A stretch of 64,000 nt of DNA from contig NZ_CAJNAT010000001.1 of assembly GCF_905220705.1 (NCBI RefSeq), positions 186,001-250,000 of the forward strand, read 5' to 3'. Each line of letters begins with the position of its first letter. The first letter of the stretch is position 1. The translations under genes and the position numbers were made by a program. Of the stretch, positions 9,076-17,669 are shown piece after piece. The stretch comes from Paraburkholderia domus (GTDB lineage Bacteria; Pseudomonadota; Gammaproteobacteria; Burkholderiales; Burkholderiaceae). Under the pieces are notes generated by a model that made no database searches, was not told where the DNA came from, and was given only the letters and a program-made list of their open reading frames with translations.

Positions 9076-9974
9076 TTCGAATGTCCAAAGAGCCCGCTTG
9101 GGCGCACGAGCAGTACAAGCGCCATGATCACAAATACGACCGTAGCGGATCCTTCCGGATAAAACATCTTGGTCAGGCCTTCGATCAGGCCAAGGCACAA
9201 ACTGGTGACGACCGACCCCGCGATCGATCCCATGCCGCCGATCACGACGATCGCGAACACGGTAATGATCACGCTCTGCCCCATCAGCGGCGACACTTGC
9301 ATGACGGGCGCGGCGAGAACGCCGGCCAGTGCGGCAATCGCCACCCCGATCCCGTAAGTCAGCGTGACCATTGCCGGCACATTGACGCCGAATGCCGCGA
9401 CCAAACGGGGGTTCTCAGTCGCCGCGCGAAGCAACGCGCCAAGATTCGTGCGCTCGATGGCCCACCAGACCCCGCCGCACACGAGCAGCGACGCCACCAC
9501 CACCCACCCCCGATACGCGGGCAGCACCATGAAACCCAACTGGACGCCTTGCATCAACCCTTCCGGCGCCGGGTAAGACATGCCGGAGGCACCATAGAAG
9601 GAGCGACACAGTCCTTCTATGATCAGCGTCAGGCCCAGGGTAAGCAGCAGGCCATAAAGATTGTCGAGCTTGTAGATCCGGCGCAGCATGGTCCGTTCGA
9701 CGACCATCCCTAGTGCGCCTGCTGCGAAGGGGGCAACGACAAGCATCGGCCAATAACCGAGACCCAGATAATTCGTGCCCATCCATGCAAACAGCGCGCC
9801 GAGCATGAAGAATGCGCCGTGTGTGAAGTTGATGACGTTCAGCAGCCCGAAAATGATGGACAAGCCCAGGCTCAGAACGGCATAGAAGCAGCCGTTCATG
9901 AGACCGAGAACCAGCTGGCTGGAGAACGCAGCTAGCGGAATACCAAAGAGTTCCACAATAACCTTCCCGTTCAA
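9072..9974 (-). CDS. Branched-chain amino acid-type ABC transporter permease (LivH-like)
   Basis: Integral membrane permease, 300 residues, with the typical segments VLGLMNGCFYAVLSLGLSII, INFTHGAFFMLGA (about residue 48) and VIGGMGSIAGSV (about 246). The predicted start is a TTG whose bases overlap the upstream livF stop (TTGA); an ATG inside at MNGCFY would lose part of helix 1. It forms the transmembrane pore with the LivM-like partner. The very tight spacing in livG-livF-livH-livM points to one transcript. Confidence 0.9.
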   Translation of the reverse strand: MNGKVIVELFGIPLAAFSSQLVLGLMNGCFYAVLSLGLSIIFGLLNVINFTHGAFFMLGALFAWMGTNYLGLGYWPMLVVAPFAAGALGMVVERTMLRRIYKLDNLYGLLLTLGLTLIIEGLCRSFYGASGMSYPAPEGLMQGVQLGFMVLPAYRGWVVVASLLVCGGVWWAIERTNLGALLRAATENPRLVAAFGVNVPAMVTLTYGIGVAIAALAGVLAAPVMQVSPLMGQSVIITVFAIVVIGGMGSIAGSVVTSLCLGLIEGLTKMFYPEGSATVVFVIMALVLLVRPSGLFGHSK

Positions 9975-10741
9975 ACGTTGAGCAGTTCCTGAAGCACGCC
10001 CGTCTTTTCATCGAGACATGCTGCGTCAAAACTCTCGACAATCTTGCCGTGCTCCATCACGTAAAAGCGATCGGCGAGCGGTGCGGCAAATCGGAAGTTC
10101 TGTTCGACCAGCAGCACCGTAAAGCCGCGTGACTTGAGGAGCGTGATGACGCGCGCCAGCGTCTGCACGATCACCGGCGCCAGCCCCTCCGAAATTTCGT
10201 CGAGTAGCAACAGGTTCGCTCCGGTGCGCAGAATCCGCGCGATCGCCAGCATCTGCTGCTCGCCGCCGGACAGGCGTGTGCCCTGACTCGCTCTGCGTTC
10301 AGCAAGATTCGGAAAGATCTCGTAGATCTCTTCAAGCGACATGCCGGCCGAACTCGCCACCGGCAGCCGCGGCGGCAGCAGCAGATTTTCTTCGCACGAC
10401 AAACCCGCGAAGATTCCGCGCTCCTCGGGGCAGTAACCCACCCCTAACCGCGCGACACCTTGCGGTGGCATCCCGATCGTTTCGCGGCCATTCACGCAGA
10501 TCGACCCTCGTCGCGCGTCGGTCAAACCCATAATGGATTTGAGCGTCGTACTGCGGCCGGCACCATTGCGTCCCAGCAGCGTGACCACTTCGCCACGCGC
10601 CGCGTGAACCTCGACACCATGCAGAATGTGCGATTCGCCGTACCACGCATGCAAGCCCTTGATATTGAGGACCTCGGGTTGCGCTACCCGGTTGTCGGCC
10701 GAAGCCGGGCTCTTCAGGCGTTCACTGTTCAAGCGATCCAC
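9971..10741 (-). CDS. ABC transporter ATPase (LivF-like) with Arg in Walker A
   Basis: Cytoplasmic ATPase of the importer, 256 residues if GTG at 10741 is used; that codon follows GGGGACCGAAA and overlaps the end of livG by 20 bp. The Walker A reads GRNGAGRST, with Arg where the catalytic Lys is expected. The signature motif is LSGGEQQML, and the Walker B region is LLLLDEISEGLAP, with Ile-Ser in place of the common Pro-x. The partner LivG has a normal Walker A. The Lys-to-Arg change may mean that ATP hydrolysis is carried mainly by LivG. Confidence 0.88.
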   Translation of the reverse strand: MDRLNSERLKSPASADNRVAQPEVLNIKGLHAWYGESHILHGVEVHAARGEVVTLLGRNGAGRSTTLKSIMGLTDARRGSICVNGRETIGMPPQGVARLGVGYCPEERGIFAGLSCEENLLLPPRLPVASSAGMSLEEIYEIFPNLAERRASQGTRLSGGEQQMLAIARILRTGANLLLLDEISEGLAPVIVQTLARVITLLKSRGFTVLLVEQNFRFAAPLADRFYVMEHGKIVESFDAACLDEKTGVLQELLNV

Positions 10742-11492
10742 TTTCGGTCCCCATGTAGGCTTCCCGCACGCGCGGGTTGGCAGAAACGTCTGCATAAGCG
10801 CCTTCCGCAAGAATCTCTCCGCGCTGCAGGACAGTGATCGTGTCCGAAATACTGGAAATGATTTTCATGTTGTGTTCGACCATCAGGATGGTCCGGCCAG
10901 CCGATACCTTCTTGATCAGCGCGGTGACTCGATCGACGTCCTCGTGCCCCATGCCTTGCGTCGGTTCGTCGAGCAGCATCAGCACCGGATCCATTGCGAG
11001 CGTCGTGGCGATTTCGAGGGCGCGCTTGTGGCCATACGAGAGCTCAGCCGTTTTCACGTCGGCAAATTCGGCGAGACCCACTTCATCGAGCAATGACAGC
11101 GCGCGTTCCCTGAGCTGGCCTAGCACCGCACTACTCATCCAGAAACGGAACGACACGCCGAGCGAGCGTTGCAGTCCGATACACACGTTCTCCACCGGAC
11201 TCAGATGCGGAAATACCGCGGATATCTGAAACGAGCGAATCACCCCGCGGCGGGCAATCGACGCCGGCGCCGCGCGGGTGATCTCCCTGCCGTCAAAGAA
11301 GATCTGCCCGGACGTCGGTGTCAGGAACTTGGTCAGGAGATTGAAGCAAGTGGTCTTGCCGGCGCCGTTCGGTCCAATCAGTGCGTGTATCGTGCCGCGC
11401 CGGACACGCAAATTGACGTCGCTCACTGCCGTAAAGCCATTGAACGACTTGGTGAGCCTGCTAGTTTCAAGAATCAGGTCGTTGTGCGCCAT
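10722..11492 (-). CDS. ABC transporter ATPase (LivG-like)
   Basis: Cytoplasmic ATPase subunit, 256 residues. Walker A is GPNGAGKTT (about residue 38), the signature segment is ELSYGHKRALEIA, and Walker B is LMLLDEPTQGMGHEDVDR. The H-loop is LMVEHNM. The signature LSYGxxR variant is usual in LivG. It overlaps livF downstream and lies 46 bp after the DUF2848 gene. With LivF it energises the LivHM pore fed by the binding protein at 12285-13520. Confidence 0.92.
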   Translation of the reverse strand: MAHNDLILETSRLTKSFNGFTAVSDVNLRVRRGTIHALIGPNGAGKTTCFNLLTKFLTPTSGQIFFDGREITRAAPASIARRGVIRSFQISAVFPHLSPVENVCIGLQRSLGVSFRFWMSSAVLGQLRERALSLLDEVGLAEFADVKTAELSYGHKRALEIATTLAMDPVLMLLDEPTQGMGHEDVDRVTALIKKVSAGRTILMVEHNMKIISSISDTITVLQRGEILAEGAYADVSANPRVREAYMGTESGSLEQ

Positions 11493-11538
11493 GCCCGCCC
11501 TCCTCGCTTATTGGACGCGTGCGGTGAATAAAGCGGCT

Positions 11539-12228
11539 TTAGCCGACCACAGGGAGCGTTTCGACCGCATAACTGTGAGTCAACGACCGTCGCAGGACCG
11601 GATCTTCCAGTTCGATCTCGAACCGCTCGGCGGGCCGGATGCCGCCCAACGCGGCGAGCGTGCCGCACAGCATGGCCGTGCCGTCCACAAGCTGGCCGTC
11701 ACGGCGTGCGAACTCGTCGAGCAGGTCCTGGGGCGCGCGCATGGCAGTCACCTTGCCCTCCTGGTAAAGGACGCGCTCGCCGTCGATCGTCGCGTAGGAA
11801 CGCAAGACAAGCTCGTCCCAATGAGCGGCGACCTCGCTTAACCGCCAGAGCTTGCGTGAACACGGCTTGCCGCACATCTGCTTCGATACGGTGATGCCGT
11901 AGGTTTCCACTTCGCGATCCGTGTGGTCGGACGCGATTCCGACGAAGGTTTCGCCGTCGTCTTTCAACAGGACAAACTCCACTTCGCCGCTGCTCTGCGA
12001 GCCCGTCACCTGGATCTTCGGCGTCGGTTCGAGCCGTTCGACTGCGACACGGTAAAAGACGGGCGTATAGGCCGGCCGCTTGACGCCCAGCTCTTCCAGC
12101 TCGCGAATGTGTTTTTCCATCGCGACCGTATCGCGGCCAGTCCAGCCGGCAATGACCAGTGCGTCAATCGAGATCGTGCGTTCAAATGAACCGTGACGGT
12201 CGTCGACTTCAAACAAGATTGTTTTCAT
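11539..12228 (-). CDS. DUF2848-family protein
   Basis: A 229-residue cytoplasmic protein of the DUF2848 family, starting MKTILFEVDDRHGSFERT. Recognisable stretches are VIAGWTGRDTVAMEKHIREL, GIASDHTDREVE and ISVSKQMCGKP-like VSKQMCGKPC. The family has no assigned reaction that I know of; members often sit beside amidases, cupins and ABC importers in proteobacterial catabolic operons. Here it lies between the binding protein and LivG, so a catabolic enzyme role for the imported compound is likely. A sound ribosome site (AAGGAGTATCTG) precedes the ATG. Confidence 0.82.
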   Translation of the reverse strand: MKTILFEVDDRHGSFERTISIDALVIAGWTGRDTVAMEKHIRELEELGVKRPAYTPVFYRVAVERLEPTPKIQVTGSQSSGEVEFVLLKDDGETFVGIASDHTDREVETYGITVSKQMCGKPCSRKLWRLSEVAAHWDELVLRSYATIDGERVLYQEGKVTAMRAPQDLLDEFARRDGQLVDGTAMLCGTLAALGGIRPAERFEIELEDPVLRRSLTHSYAVETLPVVG

Positions 12229-12284
12229 CAGATACTCCTTGTAGCGGGTGAACGCACGAAATGCCTCGCCACCCGCGATCCGAT

Positions 12285-13520
12285 TCAGTTGGATTTTGCA
12301 GTGACGAGCGGGCAGCGGCTCGCGCTAAGCGGTGCGAACGCTTCCTGCGCGGGAATGACCTGCTTGATCGTGTAGTAGTCCCACGGCTTATGGGACTGCT
12401 GAGGGCTCTTGACCTCGGCCAGATACATGTCATGGACCATCAGACCATCGGCTCGAATCGTCCCGTTCTTCGCGAAGAAATCGTCGACCGGGGTTTTCTT
12501 CATTTGCGCCATGACCGCATCGGCCGCATCGGTTCCGCTTGCCTGGACCGCTTTCAGGTAATGGAGCGTCGACGAATAGACACCTGCCTGGACCAAGGTC
12601 GGCATACGCCCGGTCTTTGCGAAGAAGCGTTGCGACCACGCGCGGCTTGCGTCATCACGATCCCAATAGAACGACGTCGTCAGCATCATTCCCTGTGCCG
12701 CCGGCAAGCCAAGACTGTTGATGTCGCTGATGAACAATTGCAGGCCCGCGATTTTTTGCTTGCCTTGCCCGATGATGCCGAACTCGCGCGCTGTCTTGAT
12801 CGCGTTCACGGTATCGCTACCGGCGTTGGCGAGGCCGATCACCTTTGCCTTCGACGCCTGAGCCTGCAACAGATAGGACGACAGATCCGACGAGTTGATC
12901 GGGTGCTTCACCTTGCCCACCGCCTTGCCGCCGGTTGCCGTCAGCGCGGTGGTCGCGTCCTTTTCCAGTGACGCGCCAAGCGCATAGTCGACCGTCAGAA
13001 AGAACCAGGTGTTGTCGCCGCTGCGCGCCATCGACTTCACGAGGCTCGTGGTGAGTGCATACGTGTCGTACGAGTACTGAATCGTGTACGGCGAGCAGTC
13101 TTCATTGCTAAGCCGTGTGGTTCCAGCGCCGCTTGCAATGGCGATCCGATGCTTTTCCTTCGCCACGTTCGAGACCGCCAGCGCGACCGAGGACGGCAGC
13201 AGGTCCTCGACCATGTCCACGTGCTGGTTGTCGAACCAGTCGCGCGCAACAGTGGCGGCCACGTCTGTCTTGTTCTGGTGATCGGCGCTGATCACCTTGA
13301 TGGGTACGCCGTTGACCTTGCCGCCGAAGTCGTCCGCGGCCATCTGCGCGGCGACCACGGAACCCTTTCCGCCGATGTCGGAAAATATGGAAGACATATC
13401 GGTGAGCACACCGATTTTCACCACACCACCGTTGGTCATGACCGGCTCGCCGGCATGAGATACGGCGGCGCACAGCATGGCTGCGGCTGGAACGGCAGTA
13501 CGCGCAAGACGTTTGAACAT
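12285..13520 (-). CDS. ABC transporter periplasmic substrate-binding protein (Liv type)
   Basis: Binds the substrate in the periplasm and hands it to the LivHM permease. It has 411 residues from ATG 13520, preceded by GGAGGAGATC. A signal peptide ends near VSHAGEP (residue 22-25). The mature part shows VVKIGVLTDMSSIFSDIGG and QMAADDFGG, typical of the Peripla_BP_6 family. Distant homologues in the same branch bind aromatic acids and amides rather than leucine; that is inference for this protein. It lies between the DUF2848 and amidase genes. Confidence 0.92.
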   Translation of the reverse strand: MFKRLARTAVPAAAMLCAAVSHAGEPVMTNGGVVKIGVLTDMSSIFSDIGGKGSVVAAQMAADDFGGKVNGVPIKVISADHQNKTDVAATVARDWFDNQHVDMVEDLLPSSVALAVSNVAKEKHRIAIASGAGTTRLSNEDCSPYTIQYSYDTYALTTSLVKSMARSGDNTWFFLTVDYALGASLEKDATTALTATGGKAVGKVKHPINSSDLSSYLLQAQASKAKVIGLANAGSDTVNAIKTAREFGIIGQGKQKIAGLQLFISDINSLGLPAAQGMMLTTSFYWDRDDASRAWSQRFFAKTGRMPTLVQAGVYSSTLHYLKAVQASGTDAADAVMAQMKKTPVDDFFAKNGTIRADGLMVHDMYLAEVKSPQQSHKPWDYYTIKQVIPAQEAFAPLSASRCPLVTAKSN

Positions 13521-13578
13521 GATCTCCTCCTTGTTATGGATAGCGGACGGGGCCCGCACAGCTCGCCAACCCGCGAGG

Positions 13579-14921
13579 TCAGCCGGTTTGATGCAACATC
13601 GCTTCTACAGAGGCGCCGATCGCAAGCAGACGCCGGTCACTCATGTGCCGTCCCATCAACATCAGGCCAACCGGCGCGTGGCCCTCTTCGTGACAAGGAA
13701 GCGATAGCGCGCACAGATCGAGCATGTTGGCGATCGCCGGATTGCGCAGCAGCAGTCGATTGGTCGACACATAGACACGCTCCTCGGCGAGATCCGCGAT
13801 CCGTGGCGCGATAATCGGTACCGTCGGACATACCACGGCGTCGAACGGCTGCAATTCAGCGTCAGCCTGACTGCATAGCAGCGACCGCGCGCTTTGGTGC
13901 GGAGATATTCGGCCGTGCTTTGCTGGCTGCCGAAACGGATGCGAGACAGGATTCGCGGGTCATACTGACTCGCCTGGCTACCGATCAGATTGACGTGCCA
14001 CGCCCACGCTTCTGCCGCTACCAGGCCGCCGTGCTGCCCCAACTCGGAGAGAGCGTTCCAGCTATCGAATTCCACTTCTCGCAGAATCGCGCCGGCCGCG
14101 CTCAGTCTTGAGATAGCACGCTCGAAAGTGCTGGCCACATGCGCGTCTATCTCGTCGAACACCAGTTTCGTCGGCACGGCCAGCCGTAAGCCCTGCATCG
14201 CAAAGGGAGGCGGCACCGCTTCCGGTTCGCCTGCCATGATCGAATCGATCAAGGCACAGCAAGCGACGCTCGGCGCCATCGATCCGACCGAGTCGTAACT
14301 GGACGACAAAGGCACCGTGCCGTCCAGTGAGATGCGTGACGCGGTGGCTTTGAAGCCCGCTACACCGCATAAGGCCGCGGGAATCCGGCACGATCCCCCC
14401 GTGTCGGAGCCGATTGCGGCGGCCGCCATCCCATCCGCCACCGATACCGCGGCACCGGATGACGAACCGCCAGGAATGCGCGCCGCCTCGCGATCGAACG
14501 GATTCGTCGGCGTACCGTAGTGGGGATTGATACCCAGTCCCGAATACGCGAATTCGGTCATGTGTGTTCGGCCCACGAATACCGCGCCAGCAGCGCGCAA
14601 CCGGCCAATCGCCACGGCATCGCGGGCGGCAGGCTGCTCCGGCAGGACTCGCCCTCCCGCCCGGGTGATCTCCCCCTGTACGTCGAAGAGATCCTTGACC
14701 GAGATCGGAATGCCAGAGAGCGGCCCCGCAATCCCATATCGACGCAGCGCATCGCTCGTCATTGCCTGTGTCGCCGCGGCAGGACTGATCCCGTGCGGGA
14801 AGACTCTCCGGCCCTCACCCGCATCGGCCTCGATGTTCCCGACATACGAGGCGAGGAGCGCCTGCGCGTCGAGATGGCGATTGGCAAGCTGAACGCGCAA
14901 GGCGTCAATTGGAGGCAGCAT
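13579..14921 (-). pseudogene. Amidase signature enzyme, frameshifted
   Basis: Amidase-signature hydrolase (GatA/AtzF-like) that would cleave a C-N amide bond. Ser-Ser-Lys residues are intact: GIPISVKDLF (Lys, about residue 76), GGSSSGAAVS (about 153) and GSDTGGSCRIPA (about 172). The frame is good from 14921 to about 13890 (345 residues). It then shifts, and the C-terminal 100 residues (AELQPFDAVVCPTVPI... to the stop at 13579) continue in another frame. Restoring one base in the GCGCGCGGTCGC stretch near 13883-13892 gives a continuous 447-residue protein. This is either a recent inactivating deletion or a sequencing error. It starts 2 bp after the cupin gene. Confidence 0.85.
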
Positions 14922-14923
14922 GA

Positions 14924-15310
14924 TCAGGCCGGATCGAAGTAATGAGTCTCGAGGAGGACGCAGCCTTTCTCCGACTTGAACGGACCGTGGTAGGCGCCAG
15001 GCGGCCGAACCGCGTAGGTGTAGCCCTTGAACGGCGTGCCGCCGTGACCGTTCTCGTCGTTGCCGACCGTCAGGTCGCCCTCCACGAGAAACACCTCTTC
15101 CCAGTAGTCGTGGACGAACGGCTTCTTCGTGAAGAGCCCGCCCGGCAGGCGCAGCAGGCGCGTGCGGCTGCCCGCTTTATTGACGGTATCGAGCGAGCCG
15201 GCGAGGACCAGTTCCTGCGCGCCGGAAGCCGGATCGTAGCCTTCGGGCAACTGCCAGCCCCGCTCCATGTCCAGCGTGCGAAACTCGTCGTGAAGTTTGT
15301 TGATTGCCAT
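14924..15310 (-). CDS. Cupin-domain protein
   Basis: A small single-domain cupin, 128 residues, starting MAINKLHDEFRTLDMERGWQ. The cupin core includes KPFVHDYWEEVFLVEGDLTVG (about residues 64-84) and GAYHGPFKSEKGCVLLETHYFD near the end. Metal-binding His and Glu residues (HDYWEEVF, YHGPF) are present, so it could be a metal-dependent dioxygenase, isomerase or hydrolase of the ChrR-like type. It lies between the monooxygenase and the amidase, which suggests it acts on the oxidised ring product. The precise reaction is unknown. Confidence 0.78.
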   Translation of the reverse strand: MAINKLHDEFRTLDMERGWQLPEGYDPASGAQELVLAGSLDTVNKAGSRTRLLRLPGGLFTKKPFVHDYWEEVFLVEGDLTVGNDENGHGGTPFKGYTYAVRPPGAYHGPFKSEKGCVLLETHYFDPA

Positions 15311-15352
15311 GCTGTTCTCCTGTGTGAATGGGAATCGGGGTGAAATTCGGAA

Positions 15353-16831
15353 TCAGGCGGCCTGCAACGTCGCCAGCTCCGCGCCGAGCGAATAGGTCGA
15401 CAAGAGGTCGTCGACGAGACCGGTGGCACGTGGCCAGTCGTAGGTACGGAATGCGTGGCCCTTCGTCACGAACGACGCACCCGCATAGAACAGTTCGTAC
15501 TGGTTGTGACGCGAGGCGAACTCGGAACCGACGGCGTCCCATGCGAGCTTGAAGAACTTGACGCGTTCCTCCGGGCTGCAAACCGGCGATTTCTGGGTTT
15601 TCTCGATGATTCGCAGGAGGTCCGGATTTTCGAAATCGCGAATGCTGGAGGGCAGCATGATCATCCCGCCCCCTGCCAGTTCACGCAGGGTATTGAGCAC
15701 CTTCGAATACAGTTGCTGGGTCACGACCTGTGAGCCGTAGAGCATGTTGCGGTCCGGCACGAAGTAGCCGTTTTCAATGCGGCCCTTAGCCTCCATGCCG
15801 TACACCCAGGCTTCCACCATTGCCGCTTCAGAGGCGAGTTGACCCAACGTCTCACGGACTTGCGGGAAGCTGTTGGTTCCATTGACTTCCGTGATCTTCA
15901 GGGCAAGACCGACTAGGAAGCGCAACTTGACCATCAAACGCACCTGGCATTGGTAGTTCTGGTAGCTGTGCGCGGGCGTCGCATGAAATTGCTTCGCGCA
16001 CATCGCCACGTCGCCGGCCACAAAAATGCGCTCCCACGGCACCTTGACGTCGTCGAAATAAAGCACCGCGTCGTTTTCGTCGTACCGGCTCGACAAGGGG
16101 TTGTCGAAGACCGAAGGCGCGTTCTCCTCGTACGACTTGCGTGACATCACCTTCATGCCCTTGGCATTCATCGGCACAGCGAATGACAGCGCATACATCT
16201 CGTCGCCCTGGCGTAGCGGCTGGATGCAACTGCAAAACACCTCGTTCGCCATGATGCCGCTGGTGGCAAGCATCTTCGCGCCACGCACCGTAATACCTTC
16301 TGCGTCCTGATCGACGATACCCACGGCGAGATATTTATCCTCCTGCTCGTGCGCCGCCTTGGCCTGATTGGCTTGAGGATTGACGATCACATAGGTGAGG
16401 AAGAGGTCGTTGTCGCGTGCGTATTTGTAGTAATCGCGCAAGGCACCCGCGCGCGCCGGATCGTACTGCTCGAACACGTCGATGCCCATGTACATGCCCG
16501 AGATGCATGAAGCGACATGGTCCGGGGAACGCCCCATGAAGCCGTAGTGAAGCTCCGTCCATGCCTCGAGCGCGCCCCGCCGCTCCACGAGCTCGGCATA
16601 AGAGGTCGGCAGTTGCCAGATCTTGCTGACCCTACGCCCCGTGTCAGGCGACTCGAAGGTCATTTTTTCGACGTTCTCCGGACGCGCCTGGAAGTCGTAC
16701 AGGTTTGCGTAGCTGCGAATGGAATTGCGGAACGCCCGATGCGACGTCACATCGCCGACGGCCTGACCGTTGATATAGACCTGTCGTCCATCGCGCAGCG
16801 AGGCGATATGTTGGGTCCCGTTCTTGATCAT
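15353..16831 (-). CDS. Flavin-dependent monooxygenase, HpaB family (oxygenase component)
   Basis: Oxygenase of a two-component FADH2-dependent system that hydroxylates phenols or similar rings. It has 492 residues from ATG 16831 (GGAGAAC upstream), matching the 480-520 of the 4-hydroxyphenylacetate 3-hydroxylase family. Characteristic segments are FMGRSPDHVASCISGMYMG, ERIFVAGDV and the C-terminal PVCSPEERVKFFKLAWDAVGSEFASRHNQYE. The reductase gene lies immediately upstream. True HpaB proteins sit with meta-cleavage genes, which are absent here, so the substrate is probably not 4-hydroxyphenylacetate. It could equally be a heterocycle or chlorophenol hydroxylase. Confidence 0.88.
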   Translation of the reverse strand: MIKNGTQHIASLRDGRQVYINGQAVGDVTSHRAFRNSIRSYANLYDFQARPENVEKMTFESPDTGRRVSKIWQLPTSYAELVERRGALEAWTELHYGFMGRSPDHVASCISGMYMGIDVFEQYDPARAGALRDYYKYARDNDLFLTYVIVNPQANQAKAAHEQEDKYLAVGIVDQDAEGITVRGAKMLATSGIMANEVFCSCIQPLRQGDEMYALSFAVPMNAKGMKVMSRKSYEENAPSVFDNPLSSRYDENDAVLYFDDVKVPWERIFVAGDVAMCAKQFHATPAHSYQNYQCQVRLMVKLRFLVGLALKITEVNGTNSFPQVRETLGQLASEAAMVEAWVYGMEAKGRIENGYFVPDRNMLYGSQVVTQQLYSKVLNTLRELAGGGMIMLPSSIRDFENPDLLRIIEKTQKSPVCSPEERVKFFKLAWDAVGSEFASRHNQYELFYAGASFVTKGHAFRTYDWPRATGLVDDLLSTYSLGAELATLQAA

Positions 16832-16863
16832 GATGTTCTCCGGAAATGGGATCAGATGCGTGC

Positions 16864-17394
16864 TCAGGCAGAAGGCTGGTGAGCACCGTTGAGCGTGTGG
16901 TATCGCCCGCCAAAGAAGACGAGTGGACGTCCCTCCGACCGCGATTGGTACTTGTTGACGCGGCCGACGAAGATGACGTGATCTCCCCCGTCGTACTGCG
17001 CATACGATTCGCATTCAAAAGTGGCTAGTGAGTTCGGCAGCAGGACGACGTCGGCGCGCTCATTCGGGACGCCGGGCATGTCCGCCCATTTGTCGGTATT
17101 CGCTTTCGCGAATCGATTCGACACATCCTGCTGAGCTTCGTCGAGAACGTTGACCGCGTAGGTGCCTACGGCGCTCAGGTCGGGCAAGCTCAGGTTTCGC
17201 CGGTCAACCGAAAACAGAATCAAAGGCGGATCGAGCGAAACGGAATTGAACGACGCAACCGTGATGCCGATCGGCGGTCTATTCTTTCTCGGGGCCGTGA
17301 TCACGGCCACCCCTGTCGCAAACATCGACAACGCCGTCCGGAACTGACGCTGCGCGTCCGGGTTGTCACTCGACTTGACGATGTCCTCTCCCAT
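16864..17394 (-). CDS. Flavin reductase, HpaC-like (monooxygenase partner)
   Basis: Supplies reduced flavin to the oxygenase encoded 32 bp downstream. It has 176 residues from ATG 17394, chosen for the upstream GGAAGGAGAGCGAG; a longer frame begins at 17445. It shows the flavin-reductase-like core: RTALSMFATGVAVITAP, ITVASFNSVSLDPPLILFSVDR and YAQYDGGDHVIFVGRV, with a GGRYHTL ending. It is the first gene of the ten-gene leftward operon, directly beside the region holding MarR-like half-sites. Confidence 0.9.
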   Translation of the reverse strand: MGEDIVKSSDNPDAQRQFRTALSMFATGVAVITAPRKNRPPIGITVASFNSVSLDPPLILFSVDRRNLSLPDLSAVGTYAVNVLDEAQQDVSNRFAKANTDKWADMPGVPNERADVVLLPNSLATFECESYAQYDGGDHVIFVGRVNKYQSRSEGRPLVFFGGRYHTLNGAHQPSA

Positions 17395-17460
17395 CTCGCT
17401 CTCCTTCCAGCGCACCGCCCGTGTGGCGATGCTACAATTCATCATACAAAGCGTTGTTAA

Positions 17461-17507
17461 TTAGCTTTGTTACATAGCTTTTATTAAAGACGTTTCAATA
17501 AAGCTAA
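17461..17507. promoter_or_regulatory. Cluster of MarR-like half-sites upstream of the monooxygenase operon and iscS
   Basis: TTAGCTTT at 17461-17468, TAGCTTT at 17475-17481 and the inverse AAAGCTAA at 17500-17507 repeat the half-site of the perfect palindrome at 19524-19540 before the MarR gene. They lie 67 bp upstream of the flavin reductase and about 160 bp before iscS, inside their shared divergent region (17395-17669). I infer MarR control of both directions. Confidence 0.55.
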
Positions 17508-17669
17508 GCAAGCTATCGTAAACCCCGATTTGAGGCCGGCAGCGACGCGACAACCCTACTCGGCGGATGGATGTTGACGAGAATGCGGCCGACTCCAAGC
17601 TAAACTGCGTCCGCTGCATCTGCCGGCATTCGCTCGATGTGAAAGACCGGGCCTTCTGGAGTAAGAACC

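Noticed and set aside
17428..17437. GATGCTACAA, near the island arm sequence
   Set aside because: Partner arm missing; the flanking signals belong to the MarR-type half-site group.
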